Of a DNA stretch of 5,401 nt, positions 1-5,401 are shown piece by piece. Below the pieces are notes generated by a model that worked only from the letters and a program-made list of their open reading frames with translations, did not search any database and was not told the origin of the DNA. The stretch covers positions 1 through 5,401 of the forward strand of contig JAAFHD010000187.1 in NCBI GenBank assembly GCA_013298245.1, read 5' to 3'. The number at the start of each line of letters is the position of its first letter. Position 1 is the stretch's first letter. The stretch is from Alphaproteobacteria bacterium (GTDB taxonomy: Bacteria > Pseudomonadota > Alphaproteobacteria > Acetobacterales > Acetobacteraceae). The translations under genes and the position numbers were made by a program.

Positions 1-2840
1 ATGCTGTTCGCGCTGATGCTGGGCGTGTAGCCCAGCACATCCAGCGTCGTGATGATGGCGGGTGCGAGCGTCAGCGCATCGCCGGCATTCAGCGCGCCGG
101 CATTGGCGGTCAGCACGATGGTGACGGATTCGTAGTTGGCCGTCGCGTTGGGCGGCACATCAGGATCGGTCACCGAGGTGTTGGACGCCGCAGCATAACC
201 CGCGGTCGCGGCATCGCCGGTCCAGGCGGCGGAATTGCCCGCCACATTGCCCGAGATGCGCACGCCGGCCGTGCCGGAAGACGCGGCCGTCGCATGGCCG
301 TCGCCCATCGCCACTGTGTCCAGATCCAGCACGGGCGGGCGGTTGCTGCCCACCACCTGGATGGTCAGCGACGCGCTGGCGGTCACGGTGGCCAGGTCGG
401 CGAAGCCGGTATCACCAGGCGTGATCGAATAGGTGAAGATGTCGTTCGCCGAAGCGCCCGCGGCCAGCCCCATATACGCCGCACCAGCGGTGTTGATCTC
501 ATAGGTCCAGGACCCATTGGCCTGCATCACCAGCGTGCCATAGGTGCCATTGACCGTCAGTTCAGTCAGGCCGCCGCCGGAGGTGAAGGACTGCCCCGTC
601 AGCCCCGCCACCGAGATGACGGTGGGTGTGAGCGGCGCGCCGATATCGACCGTCAGCGTCGGGCCCATATCATTGGTGGTGACATTGCCCGCCGCGTCAT
701 TGCCGATGATCGGCGTGACGGCCAGCGCATTGTCCACCGCCGCCGTGGCACCCAGGAAGAAGAAGCCATCGGAGAACGAAAACCGCTCCGCGCCGGTGAC
801 CGTGTCGGCACCGGCGACACCGCCGATACCGGTGACGATCAGCGCCGAGACGCCGCCATGCATGCCGCGCTCGATCGTGAAGTTCGCGCGGTTGGCGTTG
901 AACTGCGCGATGTCCGCGCTGCCGGCGCCGCCGGCCAGGATGTCATTGCCGTCGCCGCCGTTCAGCAGGTCGTCGCCGCCCAGGCCGCTCAGCGTGTCGT
1001 TGCCCGCGAAACCATAGATGAAGTTCGCGACCGCGCTGCCCGCCACCGCATCATCGCCGAGCGACGCATAGACGCCTTCGACATTGGCAAAGACGTCGCC
1101 GGCCGCTTCGCCACCGGTCGCCGCCGTGGCGTTGTCGAGAGCGATGTTGATGGAATTCGCGTTGTTCCAATACAGCACGTAGTCGACGCCCGAGCCGCCA
1201 TCCATGCTGTCGGCGCCAATGCCGCCCAGCATCAGGTCGGCCTGGTTGCCGCCCAGCAGCGTGTCGTCGCCGGCTTCGCCCAGCAGGGTGTCGTTGCCGT
1301 CACGGCCTTCGATGCTGTCATTGCCGGCACCGCCCGAAAGGCTGTCCGTGCTGGATGCGCCCTGCACCGTGTCGTTGAAGTTGGTGCCGACGACCTGCTC
1401 GATGCCGACCAGCGTGTCGCCGGCGGCTTCGCCGCTGTTCAGGCCGGGGCTGGCCAAGTCGATGCGGATGGCGCCGGTCGCATTCCAATACGCCGCGACG
1501 TCACGCCCCGCGCCGCCATCGAGCGAATCGGCGCCGGTGCCGCCGATCAGCACGTCATTGCCCAGGCCGCCCAGCATGGTGTCATCACCGGCGTCGCCCG
1601 CCAGCGTATCCGCGCCGTCGCGGCCTTCGAGCATGTCATTGCCGTTGGCGGCGAAGAACAGGTTGGCGGTGGCATCGCCGCGCAGCGTGTCAGCGAAGTT
1701 GGAAGCGTTGATCTGCTCGATCCCGATCAGCACGTCGCCGGCGGCATCGCCGGTGTTCAGCGCGGGGGTCTCAAGGTCGATCGTCAGGCCGCCGGTGGCG
1801 CCTTGGTAGTTCGCGAAGTCATAGCCCGCGCCGCCATCCATCGTGTCGGCACCCGCGCCGCCAATCATCTGGTCGTTGTTGTCACCGCCCAGCAGGCTGT
1901 CATTGCCGGCGCCGCCGTCCAGGATGTCATCGCCCTCGCGGCCCATCAGCGTGTCGTTGCCGGTGCCGCCGGCCAGGCGTTCCGCGCCCGTGGTGCCGCG
2001 GATGTCGTCGTTGAAGCTGGAGCCGAAAACCTGCTCGATGTTGATCAGTACATCGCCCGCCGCTTCGCCCGTGCCGAATGCGGGGTTCAGCATGTCGAGC
2101 GTGATGGCCGACGTGGCGTTCCAATAGATCGCGAGGTCAACGCCGCTGCCACCATCCAGCGTGTCGGCGCCCGCGCCGCCCTGCAGCGAGTCGTTTTCCG
2201 TGCCGCCCGACAGGCTGTCATCACCCGCATCACCGGACAGCAGGTCAGAGCCCGCGCGACCGACCAGCGTGTCGTTGCCATTGCCGCCATAGAGCGTGTT
2301 GGCCGTCGCATCACCTGAGATGCTGTCGCCATGGTTCGAGCCGATGACCTGCTCGATGCTGATGAAGCTGTCGCCCGCTGCCTCACCGGTGTTGACGGCC
2401 ATATTGGCCATGTCGAGCGTGACGCCGGCACTGGCGTTCCAATAGACCGCGCTGTCGAAATTGGCGCCGCCATTCAGCACGTCGGCACCCAGGCTGCCGA
2501 TCAGCAGGTCGTCGCCACTGCCGCCCTCAATCGTGTCATCGCCCTCCTGGCCCAGCAGGGTGTCGTTGCCGGCCAGGCCCTGGATCAGGTTGTCGCGCGC
2601 ATTGCCGGTGATCTGGTCGGCGAAGAGCGAACCACTGAGGTTGTCCAGGCTGACGAAGCGATCGCTCGCGGCGAAGCCGCCGGAGCCGATGCCGAGGTCG
2701 GTCATGTTGATCACGATGCCGGCGGTGCTGTCTTCATAACTGACCCAGATTGGGCCGGTGTAGCCGATGCTGCGCAGGAAGCGTTCGCCGGCCAGCGTGG
2801 CGCGAACAGGCAGGGCGGAGGAGATGAAGACGTCGGACAT
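1..2840 (-). CDS. Large RTX calcium-binding protein with VCBS-like domain, C-terminus beyond window
   Basis: The reading frame is open from an ATG at 2838-2840 to the left edge, giving at least 946 residues with no stop. An in-frame TGA lies at 2850-2852, so the only alternative start is a GTG at 2847-2849. The N-terminus (MSDVFISSALPV...) is not a Sec signal peptide, which fits type I secretion by a C-terminal signal that would lie outside the window. Residues 35-645 are six tandem modules carrying about 39 nine-residue RTX rungs of the GGxGxDxLx type. Such rungs bind calcium and fold into a parallel beta-roll outside the cell. Residues 646-692 resemble the terminal RTX linker, ending ERFSFSDG. 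A VCBS-like domain follows at about 710-838, then an unfinished Ala/Asn/Thr-rich extracellular segment. No protease motif (HExxH) or other catalytic domain is visible in this part, so adhesin, surface-layer and enzyme roles all remain open. The RTX class is certain; the function is not known. Confidence 0.93.
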   Translation of the reverse strand, partial: MSDVFISSALPVRATLAGERFLRSIGYTGPIWVSYEDSTAGIVINMTDLGIGSGGFAASDRFVSLDNLSGSLFADQITGNARDNLIQGLAGNDTLLGQEGDDTIEGGSGDDLLIGSLGADVLNGGANFDSAVYWNASAGVTLDMANMAVNTGEAAGDSFISIEQVIGSNHGDSISGDATANTLYGGNGNDTLVGRAGSDLLSGDAGDDSLSGGTENDSLQGGAGADTLDGGSGVDLAIYWNATSAITLDMLNPAFGTGEAAGDVLINIEQVFGSSFNDDIRGTTGAERLAGGTGNDTLMGREGDDILDGGAGNDSLLGGDNNDQMIGGAGADTMDGGAGYDFANYQGATGGLTIDLETPALNTGDAAGDVLIGIEQINASNFADTLRGDATANLFFAANGNDMLEGRDGADTLAGDAGDDTMLGGLGNDVLIGGTGADSLDGGAGRDVAAYWNATGAIRIDLASPGLNSGEAAGDTLVGIEQVVGTNFNDTVQGASSTDSLSGGAGNDSIEGRDGNDTLLGEAGDDTLLGGNQADLMLGGIGADSMDGGSGVDYVLYWNNANSINIALDNATAATGGEAAGDVFANVEGVYASLGDDAVAGSAVANFIYGFAGNDTLSGLGGDDLLNGGDGNDILAGGAGSADIAQFNANRANFTIERGMHGGVSALIVTGIGGVAGADTVTGAERFSFSDGFFFLGATAAVDNALAVTPIIGNDAAGNVTTNDMGPTLTVDIGAPLTPTVISVAGLTGQSFTSGGGLTELTVNGTYGTLVMQANGSWTYEINTAGAAYMGLAAGASANDIFTYSITPGDTGFADLATVTASASLTIQVVGSNRPPVLDLDTVAMGDGHATAASSGTAGVRISGNVAGNSAAWTGDAATAGYAAASNTSVTDPDVPPNATANYESVTIVLTANAGALNAGDALTLAPAIITTLDVLGYTPSISANS
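327..713 (-). other. VCBS-like beta-sandwich domain inside the RTX protein
   Basis: This stretch encodes about residues 710-838. It shows the order of motifs typical of VCBS repeats: GNVTTND near residue 718, YGTLVMQANGSWTY near residues 767-780, a segment FTYSI with a following Gly/Asp turn, then alternating beta-strand residues closing in GSNRPPVL. VCBS domains are extracellular modules often found in large adhesins and RTX proteins of Proteobacteria. The sequence after it (residues 839-946) has SVTDPDVPP and ESVTIVL motifs and looks like the start of a further cadherin-like or VCBS-type domain, but the window ends before it is complete. The domain call rests on motif recognition by eye. 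Confidence 0.72.
906..2738 (-). repeat. Six tandem RTX modules, four with an exact 318-base period
   Basis: Each module starts at a Tyr codon. In gene order these are at 2736-2738, 2442-2444, 2124-2126, 1806-1808, 1488-1490 and 1170-1172. Modules 2 to 5 are each exactly 318 bases (106 residues): a 43-residue segment of the form YWNAT...EAAGD..I.IEQV followed by seven nonapeptide rungs (63 residues). Module 1 is 98 residues (44 plus six rungs). Module 6 is about 89 residues (44 plus five rungs) and runs into the terminal linker. Rungs in the same column resemble each other between modules: rung 3 is GRxGxD and rung 6 is GGxGAD. This indicates duplication of whole modules. The DNA copies have diverged, so this is an old protein repeat and not a recent exact DNA repeat. 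Confidence 0.92.
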
Positions 2841-2848
2841 GGGGATCA

Positions 2849-2853
2849 CTCAC
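2849..2853 (-). promoter_or_regulatory. Weak ribosome binding site of the RTX gene
   Basis: The minus strand reads GTGAG eight bases before the ATG at 2838-2840. It is a weak Shine-Dalgarno match (GAG core) but is correctly spaced. It overlaps the in-frame TGA at 2850-2852, which excludes an N-terminal extension and so supports the ATG as start. It lies directly next to the foot of the leader stem-loop at 2855-2879. Confidence 0.4.
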
Positions 2854-2854
2854 A

Positions 2855-2879
2855 TTTGAGGGATCGGCAATCTCTCAAA
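2855..2879 (-). promoter_or_regulatory. Leader stem-loop just upstream of the RTX ribosome binding site
   Basis: On the minus strand, the outer arms TTTGAG and CTCAAA pair perfectly. One A/C mismatch follows, then GAT pairs with ATC around the loop TGCCG. The structure is 25 bases long and ends 14 bases before the start codon. On the plus strand the mismatch becomes a G/U pair. No T-run follows on either side, so it does not look like an intrinsic terminator. Its place between the likely promoter and the ribosome binding site suggests an effect on translation or mRNA stability, but this is inferred. Confidence 0.4.
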
Positions 2880-2896
2880 GAGCAATCCTGTCCGCA

Positions 2897-2925
2897 ATAT
2901 TAATGCTCAAGAATCTACGGTTAAA
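2897..2925 (-). promoter_or_regulatory. Possible sigma-70-type promoter of the RTX gene
   Basis: On the minus strand, TTTAAC (2920-2925) and TAATAT (2897-2902) are separated by exactly 17 bases. They match the -35 and -10 consensus at three and four of six positions. Transcription would start near 2890 and give a leader of about 50 bases that includes the stem-loop at 2855-2879. The match is weak and the surrounding DNA is AT-rich, so a chance match is quite possible. Confidence 0.25.
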
Positions 2926-2926
2926 G

Positions 2927-2950
2927 ATTCAATGCGTCATGCATTTGAAT
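2927..2950. promoter_or_regulatory. Imperfect 24-base palindrome, possible operator
   Basis: ATTCAATGC (2927-2935) and GCATTTGAAT (2941-2950) are inverted copies of each other except for one extra base in the right arm, with GTCAT between them. The palindrome begins one base upstream of the candidate -35 box of the RTX gene, a usual position for an activator or repressor site. No specific regulator family is recognised. Confidence 0.35.
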
Positions 2951-3336
2951 GATGGGCGTATAATGCCAAACAACCATTACGACAGCTATAAATGTTTGAT
3001 TCAACCATAGGTAGCCGACATATATTCATTTCGCGGGAATCGGGTGTCGTTGAAGGGGGCGCAATCCACCCTCCGCATGTCGATTCACTGATGAAATATT
3101 CGCCCGCTACCGGCCGCGTTTGAAGACAGGCTGAAATCCGGCGCAGGGCGTGAAGGCATCTGGGTGCGGTCGCGCAAAGCGATCGAAGCACGTGCCAAAC
3201 AGCCATTTGCCTTCGACCACCTAAGGGCAGTCCGGAATAGACCATCCGGCGCGGTTCTCTGGCGTGAAGATTTGCAGCGCCGCTGGCATCGGTGGCGCCA
3301 CGCGCGACGCAGCCTCGCCAGGCGAAGACCAGGCGC

Positions 3337-4116
3337 CTACCGGCTGATCATGCCTGTCATCGGCGAAGACGCATCAGCGCTGTCGTAGTTGCGCGGCATG
3401 CGGCCGGCCAGGAAGGCAGCGCGCCCGGCGATGACGGCGTGCTTCATGGCGACTGCCATGCCCACCGGGTCGCGGGCGTGCGCGATGGCGGAATTCAGCA
3501 GCACCGCGTCGCAGCCCAGTTCCATCGCGAAGGCGGCGTCGCTGGCGGTGCCGATGCCGGCGTCCACCAGCACGGGCACCTTCGCCTGCGCCTTGATGGC
3601 GCGGATCATGGTGGGGTTGGCGACGCCCAGGCCCGACCCGATCGGCGCGCCCAAGGGCATGATGGCGACGCAGCCCATCTCCTCCAGGCGCTTCGCGGCG
3701 ACGGGGTCGTCGGCGCAATAGACCATCACCTCGAAGCCATCGGCGATCAGCGCCGCAGCAGCTTCCATGGTCGCTGCCATGTCCGGATACAGGAAGGGCG
3801 GCGGGCCCAGCACTTCCAGCTTCACCAGGTTCCAGCCGCCGGCCTCGCGCGCCAGGCGCAGCGTGCGGACGGCGTCTTTCGCGGTGTGGCAGCCGGCGGT
3901 GTTGGGCAGATAGGTGTAGCGGTCGGGCGGGACGAAATCCTGCAACATGGGTGCCGCAGCGTCGCTGATATTCACGCGGCGCACGGCGACGGTGACCATT
4001 TCCGCACCCGATGCGGCGATGCTGTCGCGCGTTTCCTCCAGGTTGCGATACCGGCCGGTGCCGACCACCAGGCGCGAGGCGAAACGCCGCCCGGCCACTT
4101 CCCAAGCGTCGTCCAC
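3337..4116 (-). CDS. thiG: Thiazole synthase ThiG
   Basis: ThiG condenses 1-deoxy-D-xylulose 5-phosphate, dehydroglycine and sulfur from ThiS-thiocarboxylate into the thiazole phosphate of thiamine, in the cytoplasm. The 259-residue product has the usual family length and a TIM-barrel pattern. Visible landmarks are [13 protein letters not shown] near the N-terminus (residues 11-23), [14 protein letters not shown] (70-83), the catalytic Lys99 in VKLEVLGPP that forms the imine with the sugar phosphate, [12 protein letters not shown] (153-164) in the phosphate-binding region, and [14 protein letters not shown] followed by AVLLNSAIA (182-212). The C-terminal AGRMPRN...ASSP is also typical. The start is a GTG at 4114-4116, which gives the expected distance to the first conserved strand and lies 3 bases after the thiS stop. 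Expression is very probably coupled to thiS. Identification is firm and no damage is seen. Confidence 0.97.
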   Translation of the reverse strand: MDDAWEVAGRRFASRLVVGTGRYRNLEETRDSIAASGAEMVTVAVRRVNISDAAAPMLQDFVPPDRYTYLPNTAGCHTAKDAVRTLRLAREAGGWNLVKLEVLGPPPFLYPDMAATMEAAAALIADGFEVMVYCADDPVAAKRLEEMGCVAIMPLGAPIGSGLGVANPTMIRAIKAQAKVPVLVDAGIGTASDAAFAMELGCDAVLLNSAIAHARDPVGMAVAMKHAVIAGRAAFLAGRMPRNYDSADASSPMTGMISR

Positions 4117-4119
4117 CGT

Positions 4120-4323
4120 TCAGCCACCCCCGATGAAATGCACGATTTCCAGCGCATCGCCGCTGACCAGCGTGGTCGCGGCATAGGTGCTGCGGGGCAC
4201 GATTTCCTCATTGCGCTCGACCGCGACCTTGCGCGTGTCGAGGCCGATTTCGCGCAGCAGATCGGCCACGGTTGCGGCCTGCACCTGGCGCTGTTCGCCG
4301 TTGAGCGTGATGGCGATGCCCAT
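4120..4323 (-). CDS. thiS: Sulfur carrier protein ThiS
   Basis: ThiS is a small ubiquitin-fold protein. Its C-terminal glycine is adenylated and converted to a thiocarboxylate, which supplies the sulfur for thiazole formation on ThiG. The 67-residue product begins [14 protein letters not shown] and has [13 protein letters not shown] in the helix region, then [13 protein letters not shown], the conserved loop of the family. It ends [13 protein letters not shown], with the required terminal Gly-Gly (three glycines here, as in several relatives). Length and start are typical, since the family opens with M-x-I-x-x-N-G. An in-frame GTG ten codons upstream exists, but its Arg-rich extension is unlike the family. 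It is first in a two-gene unit with thiG, 3 bases apart. No TPP riboswitch is recognisable in the DNA upstream. The activating enzyme ThiF and the dehydroglycine source (ThiO or ThiH) are not in the window. Confidence 0.94.
   Translation of the reverse strand: MGIAITLNGEQRQVQAATVADLLREIGLDTRKVAVERNEEIVPRSTYAATTLVSGDALEIVHFIGGG
4124..4131 (-). promoter_or_regulatory. thiG ribosome binding site inside the thiS C-terminal codons
   Basis: The minus strand reads GGGGGTGG seven bases before the GTG start of thiG. The same bases encode the essential C-terminal glycines of ThiS (GGG GGT GGC, then TGA). This placement supports the GTG start and translational coupling of the two genes. Confidence 0.55.
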
Positions 4324-4396
4324 GCCGCGTATGTGGCCGCGCAGGCGCCGCACCGCAAGCCTTCGCGACGGGCGCCGCGCGGGGTATGGCTGGCGC
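4324..4396. other. Short divergent gap between thiS and the glycosyltransferase
   Basis: If the glycosyltransferase starts at the GTG at 4397, 73 bases separate the two divergent starts. They must then hold promoters for both directions, or the thiS promoter lies inside the glycosyltransferase gene. On the minus strand, TTGCGG followed after 17 bases by CACATA is the only weak promoter-like pair I see, and it sits very close to the thiS ATG. The segment is GC- and Arg-codon-rich and could instead be the extended N-terminus of the glycosyltransferase, because ATGs in the same frame occur at 4310, 4316, 4322 and 4331. Confidence 0.35.
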
Positions 4397-5401
4397 GTGA
4401 TCCTGGCCGATGCGACCGACCTGCTTGCCGGTTTCCGCGACACCCGCCTGCCATCGGGGGTGACGCGGGTGCAGACGCGGCTGCTGGCGACCGGCGCCTT
4501 CCCCATCATCGCGCATGACGGGCAGTGCTGGCGGCGGCTGTTGCCGGAACGCTTTGATGCGCTGCTATCGGCGACCGGGCGGCCAGGCACCGCGCATGAT
4601 TCGGATTGGCGCGCGCTGGTGGATGGCGCGCTGGAACGTGCGCCGGAACATCGCTTCGCACCCGGTGATTGGCTGCTGGGCGCGGGCACGGCCTGGCTGC
4701 TGCCGGGGCATGCGGCGCGCATTGCGGCGGCGAAGCGTGCGGGGCTGCGTTACGCGAGCATTGTGTACGACATGCTGCCGTTCAGCGTGCCGGAACATGT
4801 CTCGGCGGCGTTGCTGCGCGCCTTCACGCAGCATGCGGCGACGCTGTGCCTGCTGGCCGACCACGCCATCTGCATCAGCGAAGCCGCGCGCGAGGAATTT
4901 CGGGTTTGGCAGCCGCGCATTCTGCCGGGGGTGGAAATTCCGGCCGATGTGATGCGGCTGGATGCGCGGTTTGAGGGCGCGGCGCCGGCGGGCGCGGTGC
5001 CGGGCGAACCCTTCGTGCTGATGGTCGGCAGTGTGGAATCGCGCAAGAACCAGCTGGGTGTGTTGCGCGCCTGGTTGCGCCTGGCGCGCACGCATGGGGA
5101 AGCTGCGGTGCCGCGTCTGGTGATGGTGGGCATCGCCGGATATCTGGCGGAGCAATGTGAGCAATTGCTCGCATCCGCGCCGGAGCTGCGCCGCCGGGTG
5201 GAATGGCGCCGCGCGGCGACGGATGGCGAATTGGCGGCGCTGTATGCGGGTTGCCTGTTCACCGTGTTCTGGTCGCAGGCGGAGGGCTGGGGCCTGCCGG
5301 CCAGCGAAAGCCTGGCGCATGGCAAGGTGCCGCTGTTGGCCGATATTCCGGTGTTGGGGGAAAGCGGCGGCGCGCATGCGGTGTATGTGGCCCCGGACAA
5401 C
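4397..5401 (+). CDS. Glycosyltransferase family 4 (GT-B) protein, C-terminus beyond window
   Basis: The frame is open to the right edge, giving 335 residues from the chosen GTG. GT4 enzymes transfer a sugar from a nucleotide-sugar donor with a retaining mechanism, usually onto cell-surface polysaccharide or lipid-linked glycans at the cytoplasmic face. The N-terminal half has [10 protein letters not shown] (1-10) and LPSGVTRVQ (18-26), matching the D-x-T-D-L...G-I-x-R-V opening of a GT4 subgroup, and IVYDMLP (122-128). The donor-binding half has [14 protein letters not shown] (206-219), where Arg216 and Lys217 are the usual donor-phosphate contacts, and EGWGLPASE (296-304), the EX7E motif with Glu296 and Glu304. 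ADIPVLGE follows as in the family. The start is uncertain: in-frame ATGs at 4331, 4322, 4316 and 4310 would add an Arg-rich leader, and the last three would overlap thiS. GTG 4397 agrees best with the family's N-terminus. The acceptor is unknown. The family call is strong. Confidence 0.88.
   Translation, partial: MILADATDLLAGFRDTRLPSGVTRVQTRLLATGAFPIIAHDGQCWRRLLPERFDALLSATGRPGTAHDSDWRALVDGALERAPEHRFAPGDWLLGAGTAWLLPGHAARIAAAKRAGLRYASIVYDMLPFSVPEHVSAALLRAFTQHAATLCLLADHAICISEAAREEFRVWQPRILPGVEIPADVMRLDARFEGAAPAGAVPGEPFVLMVGSVESRKNQLGVLRAWLRLARTHGEAAVPRLVMVGIAGYLAEQCEQLLASAPELRRRVEWRRAATDGELAALYAGCLFTVFWSQAEGWGLPASESLAHGKVPLLADIPVLGESGGAHAVYVAPDN

Larger units (their letters stand above)
2841..3336. 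other. Intergenic region between thiG and the RTX gene, no convincing gene
   Basis: This is about 496 bases between the thiG stop and the RTX start. The part from 2841 to about 3060 is clearly AT-richer than the rest of the window and holds the leader hairpin, candidate promoter and palindrome listed separately. From about 3060 to 3336 the composition returns to GC-rich. It contains only short palindromes, such as GTGGCGCCAC near 3291-3300, without a T-run, so no intrinsic terminator for thiG can be named. Reading frames of up to about 100 codons exist on both strands, but they have no recognisable protein motif, no good ribosome binding site and no coding-like composition. No tRNA, riboswitch or transposon end was recognised. 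Confidence 0.6.

Noticed and set aside
294..2318. Plus-strand open frame of 674 codons opposite the RTX gene
   Set aside because: It is the antisense shadow of the repeats. GC-rich Gly/Asp/Ala codons suppress stops on the opposite strand, the product is low-complexity Arg/Ala/Val/Gln sequence, and the opposite strand gives perfect RTX motifs throughout.
906..2738. CRISPR array or recent DNA satellite, given the regular spacing
   Set aside because: The period is 318 bases, in-frame and diverged at DNA level, and is fully explained by RTX protein modules.
2959..2964. Perfect TATAAT on the plus strand
   Set aside because: No -35-like sequence at 16-18 bases, no extended -10 TG, and no plus-strand gene downstream, so it is probably chance in AT-rich DNA.
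2937..3245. Minus-strand open frame of 102 codons in the intergenic region
   Set aside because: No recognisable domain, mixed composition with many Cys and Arg, no convincing ribosome binding site, and it covers the palindrome and AT-rich regulatory stretch.
3281..3336. Possible intrinsic terminator for thiG
   Set aside because: Short palindromes (GTGGCGCCAC, TCGCCTGGCGA) are present but no T-run follows. They are expected by chance in GC-rich DNA.
4324..4500. TPP riboswitch upstream of thiS
   Set aside because: I could not find the conserved CTGAGA and ACCTGATCTGG-like elements on the minus strand, and the DNA is largely glycosyltransferase coding sequence.
3292..4518. Plus-strand open frame of 408 codons across thiG and thiS
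   Set aside because: It is an antisense shadow of two firmly identified genes. The product is His/Arg/Ala-rich with no family motif.
4565..5377. Minus-strand open frame of 270 codons opposite the glycosyltransferase
   Set aside because: The product is Arg/Gln/His-rich without motifs, while the plus strand encodes a clear GT4 with the EX7E motif.

Overview
The window looks like chromosomal DNA of a GC-rich alphaproteobacterium. G/C-ending codons dominate, the ThiS and ThiG sequences are of proteobacterial type, and large RTX proteins are common in Acetobacteraceae-like Rhodospirillales. That family-level placement is an inference and was not tested by a search. No rRNA, tRNA, CRISPR array, insertion sequence or phage gene is visible.

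Layout: (1) Positions 1-2840, minus strand, carry the first 946 codons of a large calcium-binding RTX protein whose C-terminal end lies outside the window. It has a short N-terminal segment without a signal peptide, then six tandem modules. Each module is a 43-44-residue non-RTX segment followed by five to seven nine-residue RTX rungs, and the four central modules are exactly 106 residues each. After these come a terminal RTX-type linker, a VCBS-like domain and the start of a further repeat domain. (2) Positions 2841-3336 are a roughly 500-base gap with no convincing gene. The part next to the RTX gene is AT-richer and holds a leader stem-loop, a possible promoter and a 24-base imperfect palindrome. 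(3) Positions 3337-4323, minus strand, are a compact thiS-thiG pair for the thiazole half of thiamine, separated by 3 bases. The last codons of thiS double as the thiG ribosome binding site. (4) From about 4397 to the right edge, plus strand, is a GT4-type glycosyltransferase that is cut by the window end and diverges from thiS.

How the genes work together: ThiS and ThiG act directly on each other, with ThiS-thiocarboxylate donating sulfur to the thiazole made on ThiG. The RTX protein is expected to leave the cell through a type I secretion system that is not in view. The glycosyltransferase probably acts on a surface glycan. Nothing in the sequence ties the RTX protein or the glycosyltransferase to the thiamine genes. 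No recognisably new system is present. The most distinctive feature is the strict modular duplication in the RTX protein, together with the structured region upstream of it.
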